From the NCBI GenBank assembly GCA_963769945.1, contig CAVYOA010000013.1, positions 1-64,000 on the forward strand: a stretch of 64,000 bases of DNA, read 5' to 3'. Shown piece by piece: positions 1 to 8,377 of this stretch (position 1 is its first letter; each line of letters begins with the position of its first letter). The translations under genes and the position numbers were made by a program. This DNA is from WHSW01 sp963769945. Its GTDB lineage: Bacteria > Actinomycetota > Thermoleophilia > Solirubrobacterales > 70-9. The notes beneath the pieces are model-generated. The model saw only the letters and a program-made list of their open reading frames with translations. It had not been told where the DNA came from and did no database searches.

Positions 1-20
1 GTTTTTCGAGCTCTAGACGA

Positions 21-2615
21 CTACTCGTACTGAAGCGCCTGGATCACGTCGACCTTCGATGCCCGCCGGGCGGGGCCGATCGCGGCGACCACGCCGATCA
101 GGATGCCCGCGATCACCACCGTCAGCGGCAAGCTCGGCGAGACCGCCAGGTCGAGGCCCTCATCCTCCAGGGCAATCACGGCCGCGATCCCGAGGGCGAG
201 GCCGATGACCGCACCGACCACGGCGCCCAGCAGCGCGGTCATCACCGATTCGTAGCGGATCATCCGCCGCACCTGGCTGCGTGAGGTGCCGATCGCGCGC
301 AGCATCCCGAGCTCGCGCGTGCGCTCGAAGATCGTCAGCGAGAGCGTGTTGATGACACCGAAGATCGAGACCAGGACCGAGAGCCCGAGGAGGACGTAGA
401 TCAGCGCGAGAAGCTGGTTGATTTCGTCCTCTCGATCCTGCTTGAACTCTTCCTGAGAACGCGCTTCGGCGTTGGGAAAGCGCTCAGCGAGCAAGCCGTC
501 GATCTCCGCTCGCGTAGCCGTGGTGTCGGCCCCCTCTGCGAAGTTGGCGAAGGTGGTCGAGTCGTCGCGCCCGCCCAACTCTTCGCGAACCGTGTCGCGG
601 GTCAAGGCGACCTTGTCGACAATGAAGCGGCTCTCGCTGGTGATTCCGGCGATCTCGACCGTGACCTCGTCACCGCTCGGGCCGGTGACCTCGAGCTCGT
701 CGCCGACGCCGACGCTGTGCTTCTCCGCGAAGTTCTCGTCGACGATCGCCTCGTCGTCCGCGAGGCCGTCGACGACTGCGTCGGAGCCCTCGGCCCAGTC
801 GAGCGTGGCGACGGCGCCCAGCGTCTCGGGCTCGATGCCGGCGAGAAAGACATTGTTGTCGCCGGGTGAGACCCTGGTCGGGATCAGAGTCGTCGGCGAA
901 ACGACACCGACGCCCTCGAGCGCTGCGACCTCCTCGGCCACCTTTGACGGGATCGGCGAGAAGCCGTCGGTGTTGACGATCGCGATATCGCCGGCGAACT
1001 GGCGATCTAGCGTGCCGTTGATCGATGCGCTGATCGAGGAGGCAAAGACGCCGACGAAGACGACGAGGGCGACGCCGATCATCAGCGCCGCGGCGGTGGT
1101 CGCCGTACGCCCAGGCTGGCGCTGCGCGTTCTCGCGAGCAAGCCGACCGGTGACACCGCGCAGCTTCTCGATCGGCCAGCCGAGGAGGCTGACGAGCGGC
1201 CCGACGAAGCGATCGCCGACCATCGCCAGGCCGATGAACAGCAAGACGAGGCCGAGGCCGAGAATCGGCAGGGCGGAGCCGAAGTCGGTGGTGGCGAACA
1301 GGCCCAGTGGCAGCAGGACGACGCCGGCGACGACCAGGACCGAGGCGACGACCGTCTTTCGCCGCGAGCGCGAATGTTCGCCCTCAGTGCCACCGGTGCT
1401 CTCGACCAGTGCCTCCAGGGGCGCCACGCGGGTCGCTCGGCGGGCGGGATTGAGCGCGGCGATAACCGTCGTCAGCACGCCGACGGCGAGCGCGACGATG
1501 ATCGTGGTCGCGTCAAGCGACAGCCCCGAGGTCGGCAGCGAGAAGCCCATCAGCTCGAACAAGCCCTTGATCAGGGCGACGAAGCCGAAACCGCCGGCGA
1601 TCCCGAGGAGCGATGCCAAGAGGCCGACGAGCGCGGCCTCGATCAGCACCGCGGTCAGCACCTGGCGCGAGGAGGCGCCGAGCGTGCGCAGCATCGCGAA
1701 CTCGCGCGAACGCTGGGCGACTGTGATCGAGAACGTGTTGAAGATGAGAAAGGCACCGACGAAGACAGCGACTCCGGCGAAGACCAGGAGCGCGGTCGAG
1801 AGGAAGCTGAAGCCTTCCTTGATGTCGCCCGCCTGATCGGCGGCTGTCTGCTCACCCGTGCGTACCTCGACGGTGTCCGGCAGCGAGCTCTGAAGCGTGA
1901 GCGCGAGCTCTTCGGGCTCGACACCCTCGGCGGCACGGATGTCGATCTCGTCGAAACGGCCCTCCTTGTCGGTGATCAGCTGCGCTTCTGCAAGCGTGAA
2001 CTGGACCAGGCTGGCACCGCCGAGCGAGACGCCGGAGCCAAAGACACCGACTCCGGAGATGGTGTAGTCGGACTCGCCGGCTGCTCCGGTGACGCGGATC
2101 GTGTCGCCGACCGCGTAGCCCTCGGCCTCGGCGGTGAAGCTGTCGATCGCGACCTCGTCGTCGGCCTGCGGCGCGACACCGGAGCCCTCTTCGAAGTCGA
2201 AGGGTGCGAACTCACTCGTCTGGTCGCTGCCGCTGACTGCGATGTGGGGCGGCCCGCCCTGAGGCGGTCCGATCCGGTCGCCATTTTCGTCGACGATCGT
2301 GATCGTCTCGTCTGCGATCACGCCGGCGGCGAGCTCGACGCCCTCAACCGCCTTGACGTCTTCGAGCACGGATTCCGGCACTGCGCGCGCGAACGCCTCT
2401 CCTTCGCCGAACTCCCCTTCGACCTCGATCCTGGGCGTGACCGCGACGTCGATGTCCGCGTTGACCTCGGCGAAGAGCTCGTCGAAGGAGCTGTTGACCG
2501 AGTCGGTCAGCATCAGCGTCCCGGCGACCATGGCGACGCCAAAGAACACGGCAAGCGCCGTCGACAGGGCGCGCAGCTTGCGAGCGCTGAAGTTGCGAAG
2601 GGCGAGGATCGTCAT
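21..2615 (-). CDS. ABC exporter permease, MacB/FtsX type, duplicated
   Basis: 864 aa. An N-terminal membrane helix (about residues 15-35) is followed by an extracellular MacB-type domain and three helices (about 275-395). Two more helices (about 425-465), a second extracellular domain and a final three helices (about 740-855) complete a duplicated FtsX-fold permease, consistent with lipid, lipoprotein or antimicrobial export. Conserved FtsX-type stretches such as EFAMLRTLGASSRQVL and ELGMLRAIGTSRSQVRRM occur after each half. The gene lies 15 bp downstream of its ATPase and should pair with it. The substrate cannot be read from the sequence. Confidence 0.9.
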   Translation of the reverse strand: MTILALRNFSARKLRALSTALAVFFGVAMVAGTLMLTDSVNSSFDELFAEVNADIDVAVTPRIEVEGEFGEGEAFARAVPESVLEDVKAVEGVELAAGVIADETITIVDENGDRIGPPQGGPPHIAVSGSDQTSEFAPFDFEEGSGVAPQADDEVAIDSFTAEAEGYAVGDTIRVTGAAGESDYTISGVGVFGSGVSLGGASLVQFTLAEAQLITDKEGRFDEIDIRAAEGVEPEELALTLQSSLPDTVEVRTGEQTAADQAGDIKEGFSFLSTALLVFAGVAVFVGAFLIFNTFSITVAQRSREFAMLRTLGASSRQVLTAVLIEAALVGLLASLLGIAGGFGFVALIKGLFELMGFSLPTSGLSLDATTIIVALAVGVLTTVIAALNPARRATRVAPLEALVESTGGTEGEHSRSRRKTVVASVLVVAGVVLLPLGLFATTDFGSALPILGLGLVLLFIGLAMVGDRFVGPLVSLLGWPIEKLRGVTGRLARENAQRQPGRTATTAAALMIGVALVVFVGVFASSISASINGTLDRQFAGDIAIVNTDGFSPIPSKVAEEVAALEGVGVVSPTTLIPTRVSPGDNNVFLAGIEPETLGAVATLDWAEGSDAVVDGLADDEAIVDENFAEKHSVGVGDELEVTGPSGDEVTVEIAGITSESRFIVDKVALTRDTVREELGGRDDSTTFANFAEGADTTATRAEIDGLLAERFPNAEARSQEEFKQDREDEINQLLALIYVLLGLSVLVSIFGVINTLSLTIFERTRELGMLRAIGTSRSQVRRMIRYESVMTALLGAVVGAVIGLALGIAAVIALEDEGLDLAVSPSLPLTVVIAGILIGVVAAIGPARRASKVDVIQALQYE

Positions 2616-2630
2616 CGGCCGCGAGCCCGC

Positions 2631-3368
2631 TCAGACGCTCTGCATCAGTTGCAGCACCTGCTCGGGTCCTTCGACGGTGGTGTCGCTGGAAACCTTGCCG
2701 TCGACGAGGACGACCACCCGGTCGGCATAGGCTGCGACGCGCGGGTCGTGGGTGACCATGACCACGGTGCGGTCGAGCTCGTCGACGGCACGTCGAAGCA
2801 GGTCGAGCACCTGGCTGCTGGAGGACGAGTCGAGATTGCCGGTGGGCTCGTCGGCGAAGACCACCGCAGGCTGACTGACCAAAGCGCGGGCCACGGCGAC
2901 GCGCTGCTGCTGGCCGCCTGAGAGCTCGGCCGGGCGATGCGAGCGTCGATCGGCGATGCCCACCGTGTCGAGCAGCGAGTCGAGCCATGCCTGATCGACA
3001 TCGCGCCCCGCAATTCGCAGGGGCAGGGTGATGTTCTCCTCGGCATCGAGGACCGGGACGAGGTTGAAGAACTGAAAGACGAAGCCGAGCTTGTCGCGGC
3101 GAAGCTCGGTCATCTCGCCATCGTCGAGCGCCGTGATCTCGGTGCCATCGACCCAAACCTGCCCGTTCGTGGGCCGGTCGAGGCCGGCGAGCAGATGCAT
3201 CAGCGTCGACTTACCCGATCCCGATGGGCCGACGATGCTCGTCAGCTGGCCCTTGGGGAACTCGAGCGAGACGCCGTCGAGCGCATCGACTGCGGCAGCG
3301 CCCTCGCCGAAGCGGCGGCTGAGGTCTTGACATCGAACAGCTGGTGTGGCGGGGGCATCAACTTGCAT
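2631..3368 (-). CDS. ABC transporter ATPase, MacB/LolD type
   Basis: ATP-binding subunit for the permease just downstream. Walker A GPSGSGKST, signature LSGGQQQRVAVARAL, Walker B VVFADEPTGNLD and the switch-His motif THD are all present, in the LolD/MacB subfamily (FxFFNLVPxLxAxENI after the Q-loop). I start at the ATG at 3368, which has GGAG just upstream. A TTG at 3404 would add 12 residues with no obvious ribosome site. A short perfect palindrome lies about 50 bp upstream and may be the operator. Function inferred: energises substrate extrusion with the 864-aa permease. Confidence 0.9.
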   Translation of the reverse strand: MQVDAPATPAVRCQDLSRRFGEGAAAVDALDGVSLEFPKGQLTSIVGPSGSGKSTLMHLLAGLDRPTNGQVWVDGTEITALDDGEMTELRRDKLGFVFQFFNLVPVLDAEENITLPLRIAGRDVDQAWLDSLLDTVGIADRRSHRPAELSGGQQQRVAVARALVSQPAVVFADEPTGNLDSSSSSQVLDLLRRAVDELDRTVVMVTHDPRVAAYADRVVVLVDGKVSSDTTVEGPEQVLQLMQSV

Positions 3369-3417
3369 GGCTCCAACATAACCGCGGGCCGTGGTTGCCT
3401 GCAACTCGGCGAGCGAC

Positions 3418-3430
3418 GTACGAGACGTAC
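3418..3430. promoter_or_regulatory. Palindromic operator candidate upstream of ABC exporter
   Basis: GTACG-AGA-CGTAC is a perfect 5+3+5 inverted repeat in the 96-bp gap between the DUF5519 gene and the ABC ATPase (both minus strand). Size and position suit a TetR-like repressor site, but no TetR gene is adjacent, so this is inference only. Confidence 0.35.
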
Positions 3431-3464
3431 CGTCAGGCTGTTTCGGGTGAGGCCTCGACCGAGG

Positions 3465-3815
3465 TCACCTAACAACCTCGGCGGGCAGGCCGTGGCGCTC
3501 GATACCGCGGTCGTAGTTGAGACGCAGCATGGCGATCACGTCGCGGACGTCTTCGTCATTTTCGATCAGACGCGAGGCGTAGCCGGGCCTGCCGGGGAAG
3601 ACCGGGTGGTAGTCGATGCGCCCCTCGTCGAAGAGCCGCTTCCAAACTTCTTTGGGAAAGCCCGAGTGCATGACCCGATCGCCATGCAGATGTCCGAGCT
3701 CGCGGCGGCCGAGCTTGAAGCTGAACTCACCGCGCGAGCCCGGGCCTGCTGTGACTCCCGGCCAGCTCGTGACCTCGGAGGTGATCTGCTCGCTGGCTGT
3801 CTGTGACTCGGTCAT
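3465..3815 (-). CDS. DUF5519 (luciferase-domain) protein
   Basis: 116 aa, resembling the short family annotated as luciferase domain-containing protein (DUF5519): WPGVTAGPGSRGEFSFKLG, REIGHLHGD-like RELGHLHGD, a helix-rich middle, HPVFPGRPGYASRLI and a C-terminal EDVRDVIAMLRLNYDR. The biochemical role of the family is unknown. The ATG at 3815 is the start: GAGGAG sits 6 nt upstream, and the alternative TTG at 3848 would lie inside the -10 element of the promoter. The gene is divergent from soxR, and its promoter carries the SoxR box, so it is probably induced by redox-cycling compounds. Confidence 0.8.
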   Translation of the reverse strand: MTESQTASEQITSEVTSWPGVTAGPGSRGEFSFKLGRRELGHLHGDRVMHSGFPKEVWKRLFDEGRIDYHPVFPGRPGYASRLIENDEDVRDVIAMLRLNYDRGIERHGLPAEVVR

Positions 3816-3847
3816 CCCGTGCTCCTCGTTCGTCGCTGCTGTCGTCA

Positions 3848-3878
3848 AAACTACAAGTTCAAGTCAACTTGAAGTCAA
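3848..3878 (-). promoter_or_regulatory. SoxR-dependent promoter with SoxR box
   Basis: Read on the minus strand: -35 TTGACT (3878-3873), a 19-bp spacer, and -10 TAGTTT (3853-3848). The over-long 19-bp spacer is the hallmark of MerR-family promoters. Inside it lies TTCAAGTCAACTTGAA (3858-3873), a perfect 7+2+7 inverted repeat very like the enterobacterial SoxR box. Transcription would start near 3841, giving a leader of about 26 nt with a good ribosome site before the DUF5519 start. It lies 31-46 bp upstream of the soxR start, so autoregulation is also possible. Confidence 0.85.
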
Positions 3879-3903
3879 GGGCCGACCGTGATTAGCTTGT
3901 TGC

Positions 3904-4353
3904 GTGGCGACCGAGCTGACGATCGGAGAGGTGGCACAGCGCAGCGGCGTCGCTGCCTCCGCCCTGCGCTTCTACGAGGAGCGCGGCTTGATCGCATCCG
4001 GGCGGGCCGGCTCCGGGCACCGGCGTTTCTCGCGCTCGGTGCTGAGACGGATCGCCTTCATCGTCTTCGCCCAGCGAGTCGGCCTCAGCCTCGAGGAGAT
4101 CGGCAGCGAGCTGGCGAAGCTGCCGCCCGATCGGGCGCCGACAAAGCGCGACTGGTCGCGGCTCTCGACTAGGTGGAGCTCGCGCATCGACGACCGCATC
4201 GCCGAGCTCGAGCGGCTCAAGCATGGGTTGACGGAGTGCATTGGCTGCGGCTGTCTCTCGCTCGAGCGCTGCAAGCTCGCCAACCCCGGCGACCGTGCCG
4301 CCCGCCTCGGCCCCGGCCCCCGCTACTGGGTCGGCGACCGCCCCCTGAGCTGA
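3904..4353 (+). CDS. soxR: Redox-sensitive transcriptional activator SoxR
   Basis: 149 aa MerR-family regulator. N-terminal winged helix (TIGEVAQRSGVAASALRFYEERGLI), dimerisation helix, then the [2Fe-2S] ligand motif C112-x2-C115-x-C117-x5-C123 (CIGCGCLSLERC) that defines SoxR. The GTG start has TTAGCT/TAGCTT 5-6 nt upstream and no Shine-Dalgarno sequence, suggesting a leaderless transcript. Oxidation of the cluster by redox-active molecules is known to switch SoxR into an activator by underwinding the 19-bp spacer. No soxS is present, so direct target control is expected, as in other actinobacteria. The likely target here is the divergent DUF5519 gene. Confidence 0.95.
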   Translation: MATELTIGEVAQRSGVAASALRFYEERGLIASGRAGSGHRRFSRSVLRRIAFIVFAQRVGLSLEEIGSELAKLPPDRAPTKRDWSRLSTRWSSRIDDRIAELERLKHGLTECIGCGCLSLERCKLANPGDRAARLGPGPRYWVGDRPLS

Positions 4354-4444
4354 ACCCGAACTCGGCGCCCGCCGCGCCGAACGGCAGAAAACGTACGACC
4401 ATTGGCGCCATCTGCCGCTCGGTGTTCGGTGTTCGCCGCTCGGC

Positions 4445-5635
4445 TCAGGTCGTGGCGACGGCGACGACTAGGCGGTCGCGGCGAGCCGCGGCAATCGCGC
4501 CGCCGAGCGCGGCGACGACGACACCGGCGACTACAGCCGCGCGCCAGCTCTCGGCCTCGACCAGCAACCCGGCCGCGGCGGCCCCGGCGGAAAGGCCGCT
4601 GACCAGAGCCGTCGTCAGCCACGTGAACGCCTCGGCTCCCGACCCTCGCGGCGCGATCGCGGCGAGCAGCTCGTTGCGGCTGGCGATCAGCGGTGCGATC
4701 GGCAGGCCCGCCAGGATGACCAGCCCCGCGATCGCCAGTGGCGACGAGGCCAGGATCAGCGGCAAACAGGCCAGCGGGAACAGAAGCGCAATCCGCAGGT
4801 AGGTGGCGTCGAGCTCGCCCCGAACCGCACGCGCGCCGTAGACGAGTCCGCCGATCCCGCTCGCGGCCGACCATAACGCCAGCAGCACGCCCCCCAGCGC
4901 TTCGCGGCCCTCGGCGACGCTGAACGCGGGCAACGCGACCTCGATCGTGCCGATGCAGAATCCAACGGGAATCGTCGTCAAGGCGACGATCCTGATCGCC
5001 GGTGAGGCGAGTGCACCAAGAGCGCCGCCGAACCGCGGCGCGTCATCTTCTCGTGCGTCGCCGGGAAGCAACCAGACGAACAGCGCCGTACCGGCGATAA
5101 CGAGCGCGGCCGAAAGCAGCAGAGCGACCTCCGGCGCCGCCACGGCGACGATCAGCGCCGTGACTAGCGGTCCGCTCACGAATGAGATCTCGATCGTCAC
5201 CGAGTCGAGCGCATATGCCGTTCGCACCAGCTCCTCGTCGCCAAGCAGCGCGGGCCAGCGAGAGCGAAGGACGGAACCCGACGGCGGGAAGCTGGTGCCA
5301 ATTACGACACAAGTGAGAGCTAGCAGGCCGCCTGGGGCGTCGGCGAGCCCGAGTCCGACAAGCGCAATCATCCCGCCTGCGTGAACGCACGCCAGCGGCA
5401 CCAGCATGCCTACGCCTCGCCGATCGATCAGACGAGCGGCGAACGGCGCGCCAACTCCGGCGCCCAGTGCCAGCGCCCCTGTGCCGAGCCCTGCGATCGC
5501 AAACGACCCGGTCACCTCGCGCAGAAAGAGCAGAGCGGCGAGGCCGTTGATCGCGAACGGAATCCGGCTCAGCGTCGTCGCCGCGATCAGGGCGGCGACG
5601 CGAGGCGTGCGCAGGATGGCGGCGTACCGAGCCAT
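4445..5635 (-). CDS. MFS transporter
   Basis: 396 aa with about 12 hydrophobic helices, resembling the actinobacterial MFS group of macrolide/drug-efflux-type proteins. The cytoplasmic loop between helices 2 and 3 reads ARLIDRRGVGM. The second half starts near residue 205 (GALGALASPAIRIVALTT). The substrate is unknown. It converges on soxR; the 91-bp gap holds CGGCAGA and TCTGCCG arms that could form a weak terminator hairpin. Proximity to SoxR makes redox-active drug export a tempting guess, but its promoter shows no SoxR box. Confidence 0.85.
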   Translation of the reverse strand: MARYAAILRTPRVAALIAATTLSRIPFAINGLAALLFLREVTGSFAIAGLGTGALALGAGVGAPFAARLIDRRGVGMLVPLACVHAGGMIALVGLGLADAPGGLLALTCVVIGTSFPPSGSVLRSRWPALLGDEELVRTAYALDSVTIEISFVSGPLVTALIVAVAAPEVALLLSAALVIAGTALFVWLLPGDAREDDAPRFGGALGALASPAIRIVALTTIPVGFCIGTIEVALPAFSVAEGREALGGVLLALWSAASGIGGLVYGARAVRGELDATYLRIALLFPLACLPLILASSPLAIAGLVILAGLPIAPLIASRNELLAAIAPRGSGAEAFTWLTTALVSGLSAGAAAAGLLVEAESWRAAVVAGVVVAALGGAIAAARRDRLVVAVATT

Positions 5636-5682
5636 CGATCGAGGATGCCAGGCGCCGCGCCACGCGGCCGGTTACGTCGGAT

Positions 5683-6234
5683 TCACGCCGGCTTGCCCGT
5701 CTTCTTCACCGCGAACCAGTCGCCGCCGAACTCGAAGACGTCGTTGCAATAGACCTCCCCGCGAGGGTCGTGGACGTAGAAATAGAGAGGCTTGCCGGCA
5801 TAGGTGAGCTGCTGCGAACCGTCGTCGCGAGTGGTCTCGCCGAGAAGCTTGGCGCGAACGCCTCTGCCCGCGGCGAGATCGCCAGCTTCGAGCGGCGGCC
5901 ACGCCTTTGCGCACTCGCCGTTACACACCGAGCCCGAGCCGCCGTCGGCGGTGAACAAATAGAGAGCGAAGCCGTCGGCGAACAGGACCTTGCCATATGG
6001 CGAGCGCTTCAGCTTCAGCTTGATTGTGTCGGCGCGCTTGCGCTCGACGCTCGCAGCGCCGGCATCGGCGGCGCGCTTGGCCGAGGCGGGCTCCCGCGGT
6101 TGCGGTCCGCGCTCGAGCGCGGCCCCCGCATTCGACTTGGTGTCGCTGTCACCCCACTCATCGCCCGGTGCCGCCGTAGCGAGAGCGAGCGCACCGACCG
6201 CGATCGATGTCACGACCAGCATTTTCGCCTTCAC
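5683..6234 (-). CDS. Secreted Y-(x4)-D repeat protein (COG4315/PF03640-like)
   Basis: 183 aa. A signal peptide (MKAKMLVV, hydrophobic core, cut near ATAAP) is followed by a low-complexity linker (about residues 25-70). Two repeats of the Y-x4-D type follow: YLFTAD with CNGECAKAWPP, and YFYVHD with YCNDVFEFGGDWFAV. The family is secreted and of unknown function, often next to redox proteins. I choose the GTG at 6234 because GGAGG lies 5 nt upstream; an upstream ATG (6258) has poor spacing. There is no lipobox cysteine, so it is secreted rather than lipid-anchored. Confidence 0.8.
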   Translation of the reverse strand: MKAKMLVVTSIAVGALALATAAPGDEWGDSDTKSNAGAALERGPQPREPASAKRAADAGAASVERKRADTIKLKLKRSPYGKVLFADGFALYLFTADGGSGSVCNGECAKAWPPLEAGDLAAGRGVRAKLLGETTRDDGSQQLTYAGKPLYFYVHDPRGEVYCNDVFEFGGDWFAVKKTGKPA

Positions 6235-6325
6235 AACGTCCTCCAAGCTCGGTTTCATGCCTTCTCAGCATGCGTCTGGCGGTCGCATCAAACGTTTCAT
6301 GCCGGCGCGATGAGATCATCTCTTT

Positions 6326-7486
6326 ATGGCCGCAACCAGCTCTCCGATCGAAGCCGCCCGGGAGCTGGCGCCGCTCGCCGCCGAGCTCGCTGCTGAGGGT
6401 GAGCGCGAACGACAGCTGCCGACCGAGCTCTCGCGCCTGATCTCCGAAGCCGGTCTGTATCGACTCTGCGTGCCGGCTTCGCTTGACGGAGGCGAGGCGA
6501 GCCCGTCGCAGCTGGTCGGCGCGGTCGAAGCGCTGGCCGTCGGCGACGCGGCCGCGGGCTGGTGTGTGGCGGTTTGCGCGACCTCGGGAATGCTTGCCGC
6601 CTACGTCGACGAGGAAACGGCACATGAGGTCTTCGCTGATCCGGCCTCGGTCACCGGCGGCGTCTTCGCCCCCACTGGCCGCGCCGCTGCCAACGACGAC
6701 CTGCTCACGGTCACCGGACGCTGGCGCTTTACCTCCAACGTCGCCAACTGCGATTGGCTCATGGGCGGCTGCATCGTCTACGACGACGATCAGCCGCGGA
6801 TGGGCGCCAATGGCCGCCTCGATGTCCAGCTCGTCCTCTTCCCTGCCGCCGACGCCGAGGTCATCGACACCTGGTCGGTCTCCGGCCTGCGCGCGACCGG
6901 CAGCCACGACACGGCAGTCGACGGGCTCGAGTTGCAGGCCGCACGCTCGGCCTCGCTGATCTCAGGCGAGCCGCGCGAGCGCCGCCCGCTTTACGGGTTT
7001 CCGGCTTTCGGCCTGCTGGCGGCGTCGATCGCCGGAGTCTGCCTCGGCACCGCCCGCGGTGCGCTCGACGATCTCGCCGAGCTCGCCGGGGTGAAGACGC
7101 CGACGCTGAGCACGCGCAAGCTCGCCGAACGCCCGGCGACTCAGGAGCGCATGGCACGCGCCGAGGCGCAGTTGAGAGCGGCGCGCGCACTGCTTTACGA
7201 AACGGTCGCCGAGGCGGAGCGGGCAGCGGCGTCGAGCGGCGAGATCCCGGTCGAGCTTCGTGCGCGTCTGCGGCTCGCGGCAACGCACGGCGTCGAAGCT
7301 TCCGTGACCGCCGTCGATATCGCCTACAACCTCGGCGGCGGCAGTGCGATCTATGAGACGAGTCCGCTTCAGCGCCGCTTTCGCGACGTCCACACCGCGA
7401 CTCAGCACATGCTCGTCGCACCGGCGACGTGGGAGCTCAGCGGGCGCTCGCTGCTCGGTCTCGAGCTCGACGCCTCGCAGCTCTGA
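6326..7486 (+). CDS. Acyl-CoA dehydrogenase-fold flavin monooxygenase/oxidase
   Basis: 386 aa with the acyl-CoA dehydrogenase fold in the two-component (group D) flavin monooxygenase branch (DszC/HsaA/SfnC-like). The N-terminal helical domain ends near VAVCATSGMLAAYV. The middle beta domain contains GVFAPTGRAAANDDLLTVTGRWRFTS and SGLRATGSHD. The C-terminal helical domain (PF08028-like) ends with YNLGGGSAIYETSPLQRRFRDVHTATQH, typical of this branch. It would use reduced FMN/FAD from a partner reductase that is not visible here. The substrate is unknown. It converges on the LLM oxidoreductase gene. Confidence 0.85.
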   Translation: MAATSSPIEAARELAPLAAELAAEGERERQLPTELSRLISEAGLYRLCVPASLDGGEASPSQLVGAVEALAVGDAAAGWCVAVCATSGMLAAYVDEETAHEVFADPASVTGGVFAPTGRAAANDDLLTVTGRWRFTSNVANCDWLMGGCIVYDDDQPRMGANGRLDVQLVLFPAADAEVIDTWSVSGLRATGSHDTAVDGLELQAARSASLISGEPRERRPLYGFPAFGLLAASIAGVCLGTARGALDDLAELAGVKTPTLSTRKLAERPATQERMARAEAQLRAARALLYETVAEAERAAASSGEIPVELRARLRLAATHGVEASVTAVDIAYNLGGGSAIYETSPLQRRFRDVHTATQHMLVAPATWELSGRSLLGLELDASQL

Positions 7487-7488
7487 TC

Positions 7489-7523
7489 GCAGCCTTGCCC
7501 TCCCCGGGCGCAGCTCAGGCTGC
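7489..7523. terminator. Possible bidirectional terminator hairpin
   Basis: GCAGCC (7489-7494) and GGCTGC (7518-7523) can pair between two convergent genes. The loop contains CCC/GGG that can also pair. There is no U-tract, so confidence is low. Confidence 0.35.
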
Positions 7524-8366
7524 TTCGTAGACAGCGATCCCGGCGGCGATGCGGTCGATCCGGCGCTCGAGGTCCTCCTCGCTGCCGGGGGCGACCCAGT
7601 AAAGCGCCCGGTGCACCCCGGCCGCTTCGTAGCGTTCGAGCACTTGTGGATCCGCTCCATTTGCGTTCGCCAGCGTCGACGGGATCGGCCCACGCCCGTG
7701 CTCGATGCCCGCGTTTCGCAGCCGCTCGATCCGCCCGCAGAGGATCTCGTCGTCGCCAAAGCGGTTTGGCATCCACTCGTCGCCGTAGCGCAGGACGCGG
7801 TCGATGACGCCGCTGCCGTGACCGCCAACGATGATCGGTGGGTGCGGCTCGGTCAGTGGCTTGGGCCAGCACCAGATGCGCTCGAAGTCGACGTGGCGGC
7901 CGTGGTAGGAAGCCTCATCGTTGGTCCAGATCTCCTTCATCGCCTCGACGCGCTCGCGCATGATCCCGAAGCGCTTGCCGGGATCGGTGCCGTGGTTTGC
8001 CATCTCCTCGTGATTCCAGCCGGCGCCGACGCCGAACAGCATGCGCCCGCCCGAGAGCCGGTCGACGCTCGCGACCTGCTTCGCGGTGACGATCGGATCG
8101 CGCTCGACGACGAGGCAGATGCCGGTGCCGATCATCAGCGTCTCGGTCGCCGCCGCGGCTGCCATCAGCGCCACGAATGGGTCGTAGACGCGCGAGTACT
8201 CGCGCGGGAGCTCGCCGCCCGGCGGGTACGGCGTCTCGCGGCTCGCCGGGATATGGGTGTGGTCGGTGAACAACAGCGACTCGAAGCCGCGCTGCTCGAC
8301 CATCTGCGCCAGCGTTGCCGGATCGATGCCCTCGTCGGTGGGGAAGTAGCCGACGGCGAACTTCAC
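7515..8366 (-). CDS. LLM-class (F420-dependent type) oxidoreductase
   Basis: 283 aa, luciferase-like monooxygenase (TIM-barrel) family. Recognisable stretches are LLFTDHTHIPASRETPYPPG, GTGICLVVERDPI, VDRLSGGRMLFGVGAGWNHEE, FERIWCWPKPLTEPHPPIIVGGHG and GDEWMPN. Actinobacterial members of this group usually take electrons from F420H2, but some use FMN; the sequence alone does not decide. The substrate is unknown. It sits 11 bp downstream of the cupin gene on the same strand. Confidence 0.85.
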   Translation of the reverse strand: MKFAVGYFPTDEGIDPATLAQMVEQRGFESLLFTDHTHIPASRETPYPPGGELPREYSRVYDPFVALMAAAAATETLMIGTGICLVVERDPIVTAKQVASVDRLSGGRMLFGVGAGWNHEEMANHGTDPGKRFGIMRERVEAMKEIWTNDEASYHGRHVDFERIWCWPKPLTEPHPPIIVGGHGSGVIDRVLRYGDEWMPNRFGDDEILCGRIERLRNAGIEHGRGPIPSTLANANGADPQVLERYEAAGVHRALYWVAPGSEEDLERRIDRIAAGIAVYEAA

Positions 8367-8377
8367 GCGCCCAGCCT

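Noticed and set aside
472..1836. Long plus-strand frame opposite the ABC permease
   Set aside because: Ser/Thr/Arg-rich shadow with no recognisable domain, opposite a well-conserved FtsX-type permease.
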